64,000 nt of DNA, from contig NZ_JABWRP020000004.1 of the NCBI RefSeq assembly GCF_014269035.2, positions 186,001 to 250,000 of the forward strand, in the 5' to 3' direction. The DNA is from Pseudomonas vlassakiae (GTDB lineage Bacteria; Pseudomonadota; Gammaproteobacteria; Pseudomonadales; Pseudomonadaceae). The position numbers and the translations under genes were made by a program. Shown one piece after another: positions 1 to 7,329 of this stretch. Under the pieces are notes generated by a model. That model did not search any database, was not told where the DNA came from, and saw nothing but the letters and a program-made list of their open reading frames with translations. Position 1 is the first letter of the stretch, and each line of letters starts with the position of its first letter.

Positions 1-602
1 ACGCGGATGTTCTCGTGGGTCAGGACGAAGCTGCCCAGTTCGCGGTCCAAAGTGAAGCCCTTGACGCCGTTGCCCAGGGTCAGGATCAGCATGGTCTGCG
101 GGCCATAGATGGCATAACCGGCGGCGACCTGCTGGGTGCCTGGCTGCAGGAAGGCGTTCTCGTTCAGGGTTTCGTTCTGGCTCAGGTACTCGTTAGGGCA
201 ACGCAGTACCGAGAAGATGGTGCCGACCGACACGTTGACGTCGATGTTGGACGAACCGTCCAGCGGGTCGAAGACCAGCAGGTAGGCGCCTTTCGGGTAC
301 TTGCCCGGGATCTGGTAGGCGTTGTCCATTTCCTCGGACGCCATGCCGGCCAGGTGGCCGCCCCACTCGTTGGCTTCGAGCAGGATATCGTTGGAGATCA
401 CGTCCAGTTTCTTCTGGACTTCGCCCTGCACGTTTTCCGTGCCCATGCTGCCCAGCACGCCGCCGAGGGCGCCCTTGGACACGTGATGGCTGATTTCCTT
501 GCACGCACGCGCCACCACTTCGATCAGGAAGCGCAGATCGGCAGGGGTATTGTTGCTGCGGGTCTGCTCAATCAGATAGCGACTCAGGGTAACGCGGGAC
601 AT
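1..602 (-). CDS. fbp: Fructose-1,6-bisphosphatase, class I (3' end outside window)
   Basis: Hydrolyses fructose-1,6-bisphosphate to fructose-6-phosphate, the committed step of gluconeogenesis in the cytoplasm. The reading frame begins [18 protein letters not shown], runs about 200 residues and leaves the window still open, so roughly the C-terminal 40% of a ~336-residue enzyme is missing. The metal and substrate motif FDPLDGSSN is visible, as is the N-terminal region ([17 protein letters not shown]) typical of proteobacterial class I FBPase. The ATG at 602 starts the conserved N-terminus. glgP lies upstream on the same strand, 255 bp away across a REP pair, so joint transcription is possible but not evident. 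The call is firm; only the unseen end is uncertain. Confidence 0.95.
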   Translation of the reverse strand, partial: MSRVTLSRYLIEQTRSNNTPADLRFLIEVVARACKEISHHVSKGALGGVLGSMGTENVQGEVQKKLDVISNDILLEANEWGGHLAGMASEEMDNAYQIPGKYPKGAYLLVFDPLDGSSNIDVNVSVGTIFSVLRCPNEYLSQNETLNENAFLQPGTQQVAAGYAIYGPQTMLILTLGNGVKGFTLDRELGSFVLTHENIR

Positions 603-744
603 GTATGGCTCCGAAAGGATAGGGGGTGAAAAACCCCCGCAGTTTACAGGGAGAGTTGCAGCCTAGCGAGCAAAGAGACTCGCCTGGGCTGTCAGACGGC
701 ACATTAGGTCGGTAGTTCAGCCGGCGCCAGGCCGATGGTCGGGG

Positions 745-845
745 CCGGCCCCATTCGCGGGTAAACCCGCTTCCACAGGGAACTGCGCAGCTCTCCAAGC
801 CCGTGAAGATCCCTGTAGGAGCGGGTTTACCCGCGAAGAGGCCAG
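745..845. repeat. Inverted pair of REP elements (BIME-like)
   Basis: Two copies of the Pseudomonas putida-type REP core face each other. One reads CATTCGCGGGTAAACCCGCT with a TCCACAGGG tail (745-780); the other is its near reverse complement, CCCTGTAGGAGCGGGTTTAC followed by CCGCGAAGAGGCC (811-845). Each can fold as a GCGGGTTTACCCGC hairpin. They fill most of the fbp-glgP gap. Such repeats are dispersed by REP-associated transposases and can act as gyrase or IHF sites or as mRNA 3' ends; no transposase is nearby. Confidence 0.85.
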
Positions 846-857
846 GACAGGCTTACA

Positions 858-3308
858 TCAATCCAAGGCCTTCCAGATCTCGGTGGCATATTCGCGGATG
901 GTCCGGTCCGAGGAGAACCAGCCCATCCGCGCCGTGTTCAGCACCGCCATGCGCCACCATTCCTGAGGTGTATGCCACAGCTCCTCGACCCGCCGCTGGG
1001 CATCCCAGTAGGCATCGAAGTCGGCGCACACGAGGAAGCGGTCATAGGCCACCAACCCGTCGATCAGCCCGGCATAGCGCGAGGGATCATCCGGCGAGAA
1101 CACCCCGCTGCGAATCGCCTGCAGCACATCGTTCAGGCGACTGGACGCGGCAATCGCCGCATTCGCACCGAAGTCCCCCGCCTTGCGCCGCGCCTCCACC
1201 TGCTGCGCGGTAAGGCCGAAGATGAACATGTTGTCCGCCCCCACCTGCTCGCACATCTCGACGTTGGCACCGTCGAGCGTACCGATGGTCAATGCGCCGT
1301 TGAGGCCGAACTTCATGTTGCTGGTGCCGGACGCTTCGTAGCCGGCGGTGGAGATCTGCTCCGAGAGATCCGCCGCCGGCATGATGCTTTCGGCCAGGCT
1401 GACGTTGTAGTTGGGCAGGAACACCACCTTGAGCAGGCCGCGCACGGTCGGGTCGTTGTTCACCACCCGGGCGATGTCGTTGGCCAGCTTGATGATCAGC
1501 TTGGCCTGGTGGTAACTGGCCGCCGCCTTGCCGGCGAAAATCTTCACCCGCGGTACCCAGTGAGTAGCGGGGTCGTTGCGCATGGCCTGGTACAGCGCCA
1601 CGGTGTGCAGCAGGTTGAGCAACTGGCGCTTGTATTCGTGGATGCGCTTGACCTGAACATCGAACAGCGCCTCCGGGTTGACCGTGACGCCGACGCGGTC
1701 CTGGATGATGCTGGCCAGGGCACGCTTGCTGTGCAGTCGCTGGGCGGCGAACTGTTTGCGGAAGCCCGCCTTGTCGGCGAATGGCACCAGCCCGGCCAGG
1801 CGGCCCTCAGGGTCGTCCTTGAGCTCCGGCCCGAGCGCCTCGACCAGCATCTCGGTCAACTGCGGGTTGGACTGGTACAGCCAGCGTCGGAAGGTGATGC
1901 CATTGGTCTTGTTGTTGATCCGCTGCGGGTAGAGCTTGTGCAGATCGGCGAACACCGTGCTCTTCATCAGTTTGCTGTGCAACGCCGATACGCCGTTGAC
2001 GCTGTGTGAGCCGAGAAATGCCAGGTTGCCCATGCGCACCCGACGGCCGTTGTCCTCTTCGATCAGCGAGACTGCGCGCAGCACGTCGAAATCGTGCAGG
2101 CCTTTGGCGCGCAGGCTATCGATATGGTAGGCATTGATCAGGTAGATGATCTGCATATGCCGGGGCAACATGCGCTCCACCAACGCCACTGGCCAGGTTT
2201 CCAAGGCTTCAGGCAACAGCGTGTGGTTGGTGTAGGCAAGGGTGCCGACCGTCAGCTCCCAAGCGGTATCCCAGGGAATTTCGTGCTGGTCGACCAGCAG
2301 GCGCATCAGCTCGGCCACGGCGATCGACGGGTGAGTGTCATTGAGCTGGATGGCTGCCGCATCCGGCAGGTTGAGCAGGTTGTCATGCATGTTGAGGTGG
2401 CGACGCAGCAGGTCCTGCAGCGAGGCCGACACGAAGAAGTACTCCTGGCGCAGGCGCAGCTCCTGGCCGGCCTCGGTGCTATCGGCCGGGTACAACACCC
2501 GCGATATGCTCTCGGCCCGCGCGACTTCGGCGACCGCGCCGAGGTGGTCACCGGCATTGAAGCGCTCCAGGTGCAGCTCTTCCAGCGCCCGCGCCCGCCA
2601 CAGGCGCAGGGTGTTGACACTGGCTCCCCGCCAGCCGACCACGGGCGTGTCGTAGGCCACGGCCCGCACCGTCTCGCCCGGCCACCACACCTGGCGTTGC
2701 TGGCCATGGGTATCGTGCACCGTTTCGACACTACCGCCGAAACTGATCGGGTAAATCACCTCGGCGCGCTCGAACTCCCAGGGGTTACCGAAGTCCAGCC
2801 AGTTCTCGGTCTGCTCCTGCTGCCAGCCATCGACCAGCGCCTGGCGGAACAGCCCGTGTTCGTAGCGAATGCCGTAGCCATGGGCGGCGATGCCCAGGGT
2901 CGACATGCTCTCCATGAAGCAGGCCGCCAGACGGCCGAGGCCGCCATTGCCCAGCGCGGCATCCGGCTCGAGCAGGCGAATGCGCTCCAGGTCAACGTTC
3001 AGGCCTTCGAGCGCATCGCGGGCGATGTCCAGCAAGCCGAGGTTGCTCAGGCTGTCGTAGAGCAGACGGCCGATGAGAAATTCCAGGGAAAGGTAGTAGA
3101 CCCGCTTCTGGCTACGTCGGTAGGCCCGGCGAGTGTGGTCCATCCAGTGGTCGACCATGTGATCGCGCGCGGCCAGGGCGATGGCTTCGAACCAGTCATG
3201 GTCGAAGGCATGCTCTGGGTCCTTGCCGACCGCGTAGGTCAGCTTATCCAGTACAGCAGCGCGAAATTCCGCGACTTCGGCGTCACGAGCTTCAGGTTCC
3301 TGGGACAT
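858..3308 (-). CDS. glgP: Glycogen/maltodextrin phosphorylase
   Basis: Phosphorolyses alpha-1,4-glucan ends to glucose-1-phosphate in the cytoplasm. The 816-residue length is normal for GT35 phosphorylases. Clear family blocks are present: DAALGNGGLGRLAACFMES near residue 120, NKTNGITFRRWL in the middle, VQVKRIHEYKRQLLN, and the PLP-lysine block EASGTSNMKFGLNG in the C-terminal quarter, where the Lys carries the Schiff base. ATG at 3308 is preceded by GAGG at a normal distance. It stands apart from the other glycogen genes here, next to fbp, which suits control of hexose-phosphate pools. It is divergent from the YkgJ-type gene. No N-terminal allosteric extension is visible. Function is secure; preferred substrate (glycogen versus maltodextrin) is not. 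Confidence 0.96.
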   Translation of the reverse strand: MSQEPEARDAEVAEFRAAVLDKLTYAVGKDPEHAFDHDWFEAIALAARDHMVDHWMDHTRRAYRRSQKRVYYLSLEFLIGRLLYDSLSNLGLLDIARDALEGLNVDLERIRLLEPDAALGNGGLGRLAACFMESMSTLGIAAHGYGIRYEHGLFRQALVDGWQQEQTENWLDFGNPWEFERAEVIYPISFGGSVETVHDTHGQQRQVWWPGETVRAVAYDTPVVGWRGASVNTLRLWRARALEELHLERFNAGDHLGAVAEVARAESISRVLYPADSTEAGQELRLRQEYFFVSASLQDLLRRHLNMHDNLLNLPDAAAIQLNDTHPSIAVAELMRLLVDQHEIPWDTAWELTVGTLAYTNHTLLPEALETWPVALVERMLPRHMQIIYLINAYHIDSLRAKGLHDFDVLRAVSLIEEDNGRRVRMGNLAFLGSHSVNGVSALHSKLMKSTVFADLHKLYPQRINNKTNGITFRRWLYQSNPQLTEMLVEALGPELKDDPEGRLAGLVPFADKAGFRKQFAAQRLHSKRALASIIQDRVGVTVNPEALFDVQVKRIHEYKRQLLNLLHTVALYQAMRNDPATHWVPRVKIFAGKAAASYHQAKLIIKLANDIARVVNNDPTVRGLLKVVFLPNYNVSLAESIMPAADLSEQISTAGYEASGTSNMKFGLNGALTIGTLDGANVEMCEQVGADNMFIFGLTAQQVEARRKAGDFGANAAIAASSRLNDVLQAIRSGVFSPDDPSRYAGLIDGLVAYDRFLVCADFDAYWDAQRRVEELWHTPQEWWRMAVLNTARMGWFSSDRTIREYATEIWKALD

Positions 3309-3417
3309 GGGGCATCCTCGGGCAAGTTGACGAAAGCGGAGGCAGATTGATCAGCCTAGACGCTTCGACCAAGAGCGACAGCCAGTGTTCGTGGTTTTCA
3401 TGAACCTTTGCGCATTC

Positions 3418-3458
3418 GCTCAAAAGGTTGTTCAAAAATTGAGCAATTCCGGTATGAT
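3418..3458 (+). promoter_or_regulatory. Possible promoter/operator upstream of the YkgJ-type gene
   Basis: A TATGAT hexamer (3453-3458) lies 35 bp before the ATG at 3493. A TTGTTC hexamer lies 19 bp upstream of it, longer than ideal. An inverted repeat GCTCAA/TTGAGC (3418-3423 and 3439-3444) overlaps the -35 region and could be an operator. The whole stretch is AT-rich in a GC-rich intergenic region. Weak by sequence alone. Confidence 0.35.
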
Positions 3459-3492
3459 CGCGCCCCCGAGACCGTGATACACCCCCATAACG

Positions 3493-3897
3493 ATGAAAAC
3501 GACCCTGATCGCCGCAGCCGAAGTCGACCGCCTGGAGACCTGGCAGCGCTATACCAGCAACATGTGCCATGGCTGCCATTCGACCTGTTGCACCCTGCCG
3601 GTGGAGGTGAAGATCAAGGATCTGATCCGCATTGGCGTAGTGGACGAGTTCGAGAAAGACGAACCGCCGAAGAACGTGGCCAAGCGCTTGCAGAAGGAAG
3701 GCATCATCGAGCGCTTCAACCAGAAGTCGGGGATCTTCACCCTGACCCGGATGAGCAACGATGACTGCATGTACCTGGATCGCAAGAGCCGGCTGTGCAC
3801 CATTTATGACAAGCGGCCGGATACCTGCCGGAATCATCCGAAGGTCGGGCCGCGGCCGGGGTATTGTGCTTACAAGCCGAAGGTGGTCGGGCGTTGA
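3493..3897 (+). CDS. YkgJ family cysteine-cluster protein
   Basis: Small cytoplasmic protein of 134 residues with the YkgJ-type (CxxCxxxCC) cysteine pattern, proposed in the family to bind zinc or an Fe-S cluster; the biochemical role is unknown. The motif CHGCHSTCC sits near residue 24. Later conserved positions are DDCMYLDRKSRLCTIYDKRP and the closing CRNHP...GYCAYKP. The start is the only ATG giving the usual N-terminus MKTTLIAAAEVDRLETWQRY. The gene is monocistronic and divergent from glgP. Its stop codon overlaps the -35 hexamer of a putative promoter for a downstream small RNA (3894-3922), so the 3' end of this gene and the start of that RNA are physically linked. Confidence 0.85.
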   Translation: MKTTLIAAAEVDRLETWQRYTSNMCHGCHSTCCTLPVEVKIKDLIRIGVVDEFEKDEPPKNVAKRLQKEGIIERFNQKSGIFTLTRMSNDDCMYLDRKSRLCTIYDKRPDTCRNHPKVGPRPGYCAYKPKVVGR

Positions 3898-3922
3898 CGG
3901 TCTCGCCAGGACTCAATAGACT
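3894..3922 (+). promoter_or_regulatory. Putative sigma-70 promoter for sRNA candidate
   Basis: TTGACG (3894-3899) and TAGACT (3917-3922) are separated by exactly 17 bp. The -35 matches consensus at 5 of 6 positions and the -10 at 4 of 6. The -35 overlaps the TGA stop of the YkgJ-type gene. Predicted start is near 3929. Confidence 0.5.
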
Positions 3923-3928
3923 TTCACC

Positions 3929-4062
3929 TGTCTCGATGTACACGGAGCTTCAGTCAGGAAGTGTCTAGACGCCGCCACCTGGTTCCGGCCGTGCCGGTTG
4001 ATGGGATTACTCCCTAAGGGCATCCGCGATACGACCCCCTTCATTGGGGGTTTCGTATTTTT
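3929..4062 (+). ncRNA. Candidate small RNA of about 130 nt
   Basis: The stretch has no convincing reading frame but carries a promoter-like pair just upstream and ends in a strong intrinsic terminator. Between them are two compact hairpins: CCGGC-CGT-GCCGG near 3984-3996, and GGGA-TTAC-TCCC enclosed by GATG/CATC near 4000-4024, followed by the terminator stem. Promoter, stacked hairpins and terminal T-run make up the usual layout of a Hfq-type sRNA. It could instead be the structured 3' UTR of the YkgJ-type mRNA. I could not match it to a named Pseudomonas sRNA. Confidence 0.5.
4029..4062 (+). terminator. Strong intrinsic terminator
   Basis: ATACGA-CCCCC pairs with GGGGG-(TT)-TCGTAT around a TTCATT loop, giving 11 base pairs with a TT bulge, followed by TTTT. 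It ends the plus-strand transcript from the sRNA candidate and/or the YkgJ-type gene. The 3' end of the minus-strand gene 4071-4541 lies just beyond it. Confidence 0.85.
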
Positions 4063-4070
4063 ACAGACTG

Positions 4071-4541
4071 CTATCGCCTTACAGGCCGCTGAATCGGCTC
4101 ATTTCTCAGCTTCTTCAGTATCAGCAACCAGCCTTTGATCTTTTCGTGCCGTTTCAGCGCCGTAGGCCGATTCGAAGGATGGCCACGGTCACGCACGTAA
4201 GCGCTTTCGACATAGAGTTTCAGACTACGGGGCGAGTCTCGACGCAAGTTGAAATACACCTCATATCGGCTGCCTTCCGGATACCCGAATTGATTACCCT
4301 CGATGGTCAACCAGTTGCTATGCCCAGTAAACAGGCACTGCCGCTCAGGCAAAGAAGCAATAATCGAAGGCAACTGAACTGACAGCTTGTGACGGTTAGG
4401 GCAGAAGGCACGACGAATTCCTCGATGATCGATCAGCAAGTGATCGTGCCCCAAATGATCGAAGTCCAGTTCAGTACCTTGCTTGGGGCCATAGCTGACG
4501 CAGTGACTTGAGTACTCGACCGCCAGCGCTACTTCCCCCAT
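4071..4541 (-). CDS. Conserved hypothetical protein, probably horizontally acquired
   Basis: A 156-residue frame begins MGEVALAVEYSSHCVSYGPK at an ATG and contains LIDHRGIRRAFCPNRHKLS, LFTGHSNWLTIEGNQFGYP, YEVYFNLRRD and LKLYVESAYVRDRGHPSNRP, ending in a basic tail. These segments read as real protein and I recall similar unnamed proteins in other Pseudomonas genomes, but I know no function. Composition is AT-richer than its neighbours, there is no operon partner, and the surroundings are unusually empty. The frame is open for another 34 codons upstream to a TTG at 4643. The ribosome site is poor (AGGGA directly abuts the ATG), so the start is uncertain. A second frame upstream (to 4806) could be a frameshifted N-terminal remnant. 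Confidence 0.55.
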   Translation of the reverse strand: MGEVALAVEYSSHCVSYGPKQGTELDFDHLGHDHLLIDHRGIRRAFCPNRHKLSVQLPSIIASLPERQCLFTGHSNWLTIEGNQFGYPEGSRYEVYFNLRRDSPRSLKLYVESAYVRDRGHPSNRPTALKRHEKIKGWLLILKKLRNEPIQRPVRR

Positions 4542-4967
4542 TCCCTGACCAGCCAGGCCCGGGATCTTCAACTGATGTGAGATTGGGCGCAAATGGAGCA
4601 GACTCAGCGAACTGCCTGCGACCTCGATTTGGCCACGAGCCAAGTGTTACTTCCACCCCTTGCCCTTCATTTTCTGCCTCAATCAAGTGCCAACAGGCAG
4701 CGTACTGAGGCCATCGGCTATTGCCAAAGACAGCTTGGTAAGTAATTGAGTAGTAAGAAACATGCTGTAACCGACACTGGAAATATCGGTCTTCTAGAAT
4801 GCCCAAAATCTAAGCTATAAACCTCCCAGCCAAAGCAACTGAAAAACTGTTCATCTAAGCACCAAGAAACTTTCCCACTCTTGATGCAGATAATTCCTAC
4901 AAATATTGGCTGGCGACTTCAGGCCTCGGGAAATACCCTACAAACCCTGTCGACTCGCGTCTGATTG
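4542..4967. other. AT-rich intergenic stretch without a clear gene
   Basis: About 425 bp between the orphan gene and the structured leader. A minus-strand frame reaching 4806 overlaps the orphan gene in another frame and has only weak coding character, so it may be decayed N-terminal sequence. A weak promoter-like pair for the leader downstream is TTGGCT (4906-4911) with CTACAAA (4938-4944), at poor spacing. No RNA gene, att site or repeat was recognised. Confidence 0.4.
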
Positions 4968-5166
4968 TTAGTGGAAACCTGTCCCCCTAGGCTGTCCAGG
5001 TCGCTGAATGGTTCAGCGATCGGGTGTGGAAACCCGGCAATTCATGAGAACTGCGACTGTCGTCATGGCGGTTGTACGCGGAAGGCCGCAAGGCCTGCCG
5101 GGGTTCTCATGCCTGGTTTTCCACTCCGTGTACAACCGCCACCCTTTCGTGTGGAAACGAACGGGT
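4968..5166 (+). ncRNA. Structured leader RNA upstream of the two small orphan genes
   Basis: This non-coding block is packed with complementary segments. There is an 8-bp hairpin TCGCTGAA/TTCAGCGA with loop TGG (5001-5019). Two hairpins carry the same hexaloop GTGGAA: CGGGT...ACCCG (5021-5036) and TTCGT...ACGAA (5146-5161). A third GTGGAAAC occurs at 4971. A GCAA tetraloop hairpin AGGCC/GGCCT lies at 5083-5096. Two long-range helices interleave: CATGAGAAC (5043-5051) with 5103-5111, and 15 bp of 5067-5081 with 5126-5140. These form either a pseudoknot or alternative states. It ends about 25 nt before the first gene's ATG. The GGA-bearing loops resemble RsmA/CsrA targets. I recall similar blocks before DUF3077-type genes in other Pseudomonas, without being able to verify that here. 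Confidence 0.65.
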
Positions 5167-5191
5167 GAGGTCAATGACATGAGAGCCAGCC

Positions 5192-5473
5192 ATGAAAAAG
5201 ATCGTCCCCGACCCACCCCACCACTTCGACCTCCCAGACGGCACGACCCTCACCCACGCCATCTGCGAAAACCTCGTCCCTCTCGACCACGTCGTGGTCA
5301 ACATCACCCACTACCTGATGATCGCCTACAACCACAGCCACCGCGCCCTCGATGGCATAGAGGATGACCGCACGCGGGAGACGCTGGTGAATGGCTTGCG
5401 GGCCATGCAGTTGGCCTGGGGGCAGGCGGATGCCTTGTCGCTCGCCTTGGAGCGTGCCGGCAGCACGCATTGA
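5192..5473 (+). CDS. Small hypothetical protein (Pseudomonas-restricted type)
   Basis: A 93-residue cytoplasmic protein starting MKKIVPDPPHHFDLPDGTTL, with no signal peptide or membrane span. Residues 25-85 are predicted by eye to be helical (HVVVNITHYLMIAYNHSHRAL; LVNGLRAMQLAWGQADALSLALE). The MKKxVPDPP opening and helical body recall the small Pseudomonas families named DUF6124/DUF3077, but the family is not certain. ATG at 5192 has a GAGAG ribosome site. It lies directly after the structured leader and 40 bp before a second small gene with a similar hydrophobic-helix pattern, so the two probably share one transcript and a related job. Function unknown. Confidence 0.7.
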   Translation: MKKIVPDPPHHFDLPDGTTLTHAICENLVPLDHVVVNITHYLMIAYNHSHRALDGIEDDRTRETLVNGLRAMQLAWGQADALSLALERAGSTH

Positions 5474-5513
5474 TGTTCGCCGCTTCCACCACAAGACTCA
5501 GGGAGAGAAATCA

Positions 5514-5774
5514 ATGACCGACAACAACCAGACCACCCCCGGCAAAACCTGCTTCTACCAGGGCGAAGAGCACAAACAACCCCTGTTCCAGGTCTGCGCA
5601 GGCATCCCTTGCCAGGACGCCCGCGACCAAGCCTCCGAACTGCTAGGCTGCGTGCGCGACCTGACCCTCACTGCCGTCATGGACAACGACCCGCAACTGA
5701 TCTGGGCCGCGCATTACCTCAGCGCATTGGCCAAAGCCCTGCTGGACGACGCCGAACTGGGCATGCCGCACTGA
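5514..5774 (+). CDS. DUF3077-like small protein
   Basis: An 86-residue protein beginning MTDNNQTTPGKTCFYQGEE. The segment PLFQVCAGIPCQDARDQASELLGCV followed by LIWAAHYLSALAKALLDDAE matches my memory of DUF3077 (PLFxVxxGxxxxxALxxAS...). No function is established for that family. The ATG is preceded by GGGAGAGAA, a good ribosome site. It is probably co-transcribed with the gene ending at 5473, under the structured leader, and its stop lies only 9 bp from the convergent PqaA-like gene with no clear terminator between them, so transcripts may overlap. Likely paralogous in fold to the upstream gene. Confidence 0.72.
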   Translation: MTDNNQTTPGKTCFYQGEEHKQPLFQVCAGIPCQDARDQASELLGCVRDLTLTAVMDNDPQLIWAAHYLSALAKALLDDAELGMPH

Positions 5775-5783
5775 GCCAGCTGC

Positions 5784-7208
5784 TCACGCACCGCCCGCCG
5801 GGAAGCTGCGGCAAGCACCACCGTGATCGGTCGGCGGATGCTCGGGGTATGCCTGCGGCAGCACGCTGACCGGGCTGGTGGCGACGAAGCCATCAGCGAA
5901 CTTTGCCTCGACGAACTGCGCCTGCCATCCCGTCGCGGGCGCCGTGCGTTGCAGGGTGAAGTGCTGCTGGGGCACCAGCGTCTCGGACTGGTAGCGCACC
6001 CCGCAGGCATAGCGGAAGTCGCGATCCTGCCTGTTGCTTGCCGTCCATACCCTGACCGCCACGGGAGGCTCGGAGAAGTGGAAAGCCATCTGCCCTTGCT
6101 GCCCGCCCGCCGACACCTGCACGCTCGGCAGCGGTTTGCCATCGCGCAGGCGCGTCACCGCCGGCACCAGGGTACTGACCACCTGCTGACGCACCCCGCC
6201 ATGGTCCGAGTTAGGCAACACTCTCAGGCTCGTCTGGCCCGGCAGGCGCTGCTGATAATCGGTGACCGGGTCCGGCGCGAAGAAGTCATCGCCGCTGGCA
6301 GACACCAGGTACTTGGGAATCGTCAAGCGCTGCCCCTCCTCGTTCAGGTACTGCATCGGGTCCATCATCGCCATCAGCCGCTCGAATGCCGGGGTGCCCA
6401 GTTGTTGCAGCACCCCAGCCTGCTGATAGGAACCCAGGGCCAGGGGCCAGTGACCACCATAGCGTTTACGTAATCCAGCCAGCATGTCCGAGGTGTCCGC
6501 TACATCGATTACAGCAGGCACGATGGCCATCACCCGGTCATCGGCCAACGCTGTGAGCCAAGCACTCCAGCCGCGCTTGGAGGCTCCGGTAATGATGAAG
6601 CGGTCCACCGTGAGCCCCTGCTTTGTCAGCTCCTGCTCAGCCAGGTCCATCGCCCGGCTCGCTGCAGCAGCCATCGGTACATGCAGCGGCAATTCCGGCG
6701 CGGCCCCACGAAGCGAATGCGCCCAGGTATGGGCCACGGCGTCGTCCTCGCGCAAAGGCTTGTCGACATCGCTGAAAGTCACGTACTGGTTGGGCGCATC
6801 GCTCATCATCACGACAGCCATCTGCGACTTGAGAGCGACTTCACGCAACGCTTCGCGGGAATAGTCCGGGGTCTGCGCCGGCCCATGCCTCACGCCGTTG
6901 TTCACCACCAGCAAGGCTTTACCAGGCACGGCATTGCGCGGTATGTGCAGCTCGACATCGTGCTCCCAGCGACGCGGTTCAACCACCGGCACTGGATCCC
7001 ACACCTGCGAAACCATCTGCAGGCGACGAAATTCGTAGCCAGGTTCGGAGGCTTGTTCGAGCAGTCGAGCCTCCAGAGGTGCCTGGCGGACATTTTCGAT
7101 ATGGCAGCGGGCGACTTCCTGAGGACGCAGGCCGCTGCAATCCTGCTGGGCGCTGGCATGAACACTGGCCACAAGGCAGGGAATGACTAGCGCAAATCGG
7201 AACTTCAT
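5784..7208 (-). CDS. PhoPQ-activated pathogenicity-related protein (PqaA-like), copy 1
   Basis: A 474-residue exported alpha/beta-hydrolase-like protein of the PhoPQ_related family. The signal peptide MKFRFALVIPCLVASVHASA precedes the mature start QQDCSGLRP. Family blocks are VNNGVRHG, the nucleophile elbow ITGASKRGWSAWL, the acid-bearing segment SASGDDFFAPDPVTDYQQ and the His-bearing LPNSDHGGVR. The substrate is unknown; the Salmonella relative is PhoPQ-induced. The ATG at 7208 has an AAGGAAG ribosome site partly buried in a hairpin (7212-7236). It is the second of two tandem copies on this strand, with large identical stretches, so a local duplication is clear. It is convergent with the small orphan genes. 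Confidence 0.85.
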   Translation of the reverse strand: MKFRFALVIPCLVASVHASAQQDCSGLRPQEVARCHIENVRQAPLEARLLEQASEPGYEFRRLQMVSQVWDPVPVVEPRRWEHDVELHIPRNAVPGKALLVVNNGVRHGPAQTPDYSREALREVALKSQMAVVMMSDAPNQYVTFSDVDKPLREDDAVAHTWAHSLRGAAPELPLHVPMAAAASRAMDLAEQELTKQGLTVDRFIITGASKRGWSAWLTALADDRVMAIVPAVIDVADTSDMLAGLRKRYGGHWPLALGSYQQAGVLQQLGTPAFERLMAMMDPMQYLNEEGQRLTIPKYLVSASGDDFFAPDPVTDYQQRLPGQTSLRVLPNSDHGGVRQQVVSTLVPAVTRLRDGKPLPSVQVSAGGQQGQMAFHFSEPPVAVRVWTASNRQDRDFRYACGVRYQSETLVPQQHFTLQRTAPATGWQAQFVEAKFADGFVATSPVSVLPQAYPEHPPTDHGGACRSFPAGGA

Positions 7209-7211
7209 GGG

Positions 7212-7236
7212 CGTGCTTCCTTTTGAATGAAGCACG
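7212..7236 (-). promoter_or_regulatory. RBS-sequestering hairpin before PqaA-like copy 1
   Basis: On the minus strand CGTGCTTC pairs perfectly with GAAGCACG across a 9-nt loop, ending 3 nt before the ATG. The only Shine-Dalgarno (AAGGAAG) straddles the loop and the 3' arm. Folding would therefore hide the ribosome site. Copy 2 has a related but weaker GAAG-AGCG-CTTC fold over its own AAGGAAG. Confidence 0.55.
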
Positions 7237-7329
7237 TCACGCTAGGCAGGGCATGGCACCCGCGCAAGGCATGAACAGCCCTGAAAGAGGCAGCCTACAA
7301 CACCTTCAGAGTTCAGCCACACCCTGTTC

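Noticed and set aside
4471..4806. Minus-strand frame of 111 codons overlapping the orphan gene
   Set aside because: Overlaps the better frame 4071-4541 over a short stretch, has low coding character, and no recognisable motif; at most a decayed or frameshifted upstream part.
3900..5200. Prophage or integrative element attachment site
   Set aside because: No integrase, tRNA gene or direct repeats flank the region, so only an accessory patch can be claimed.
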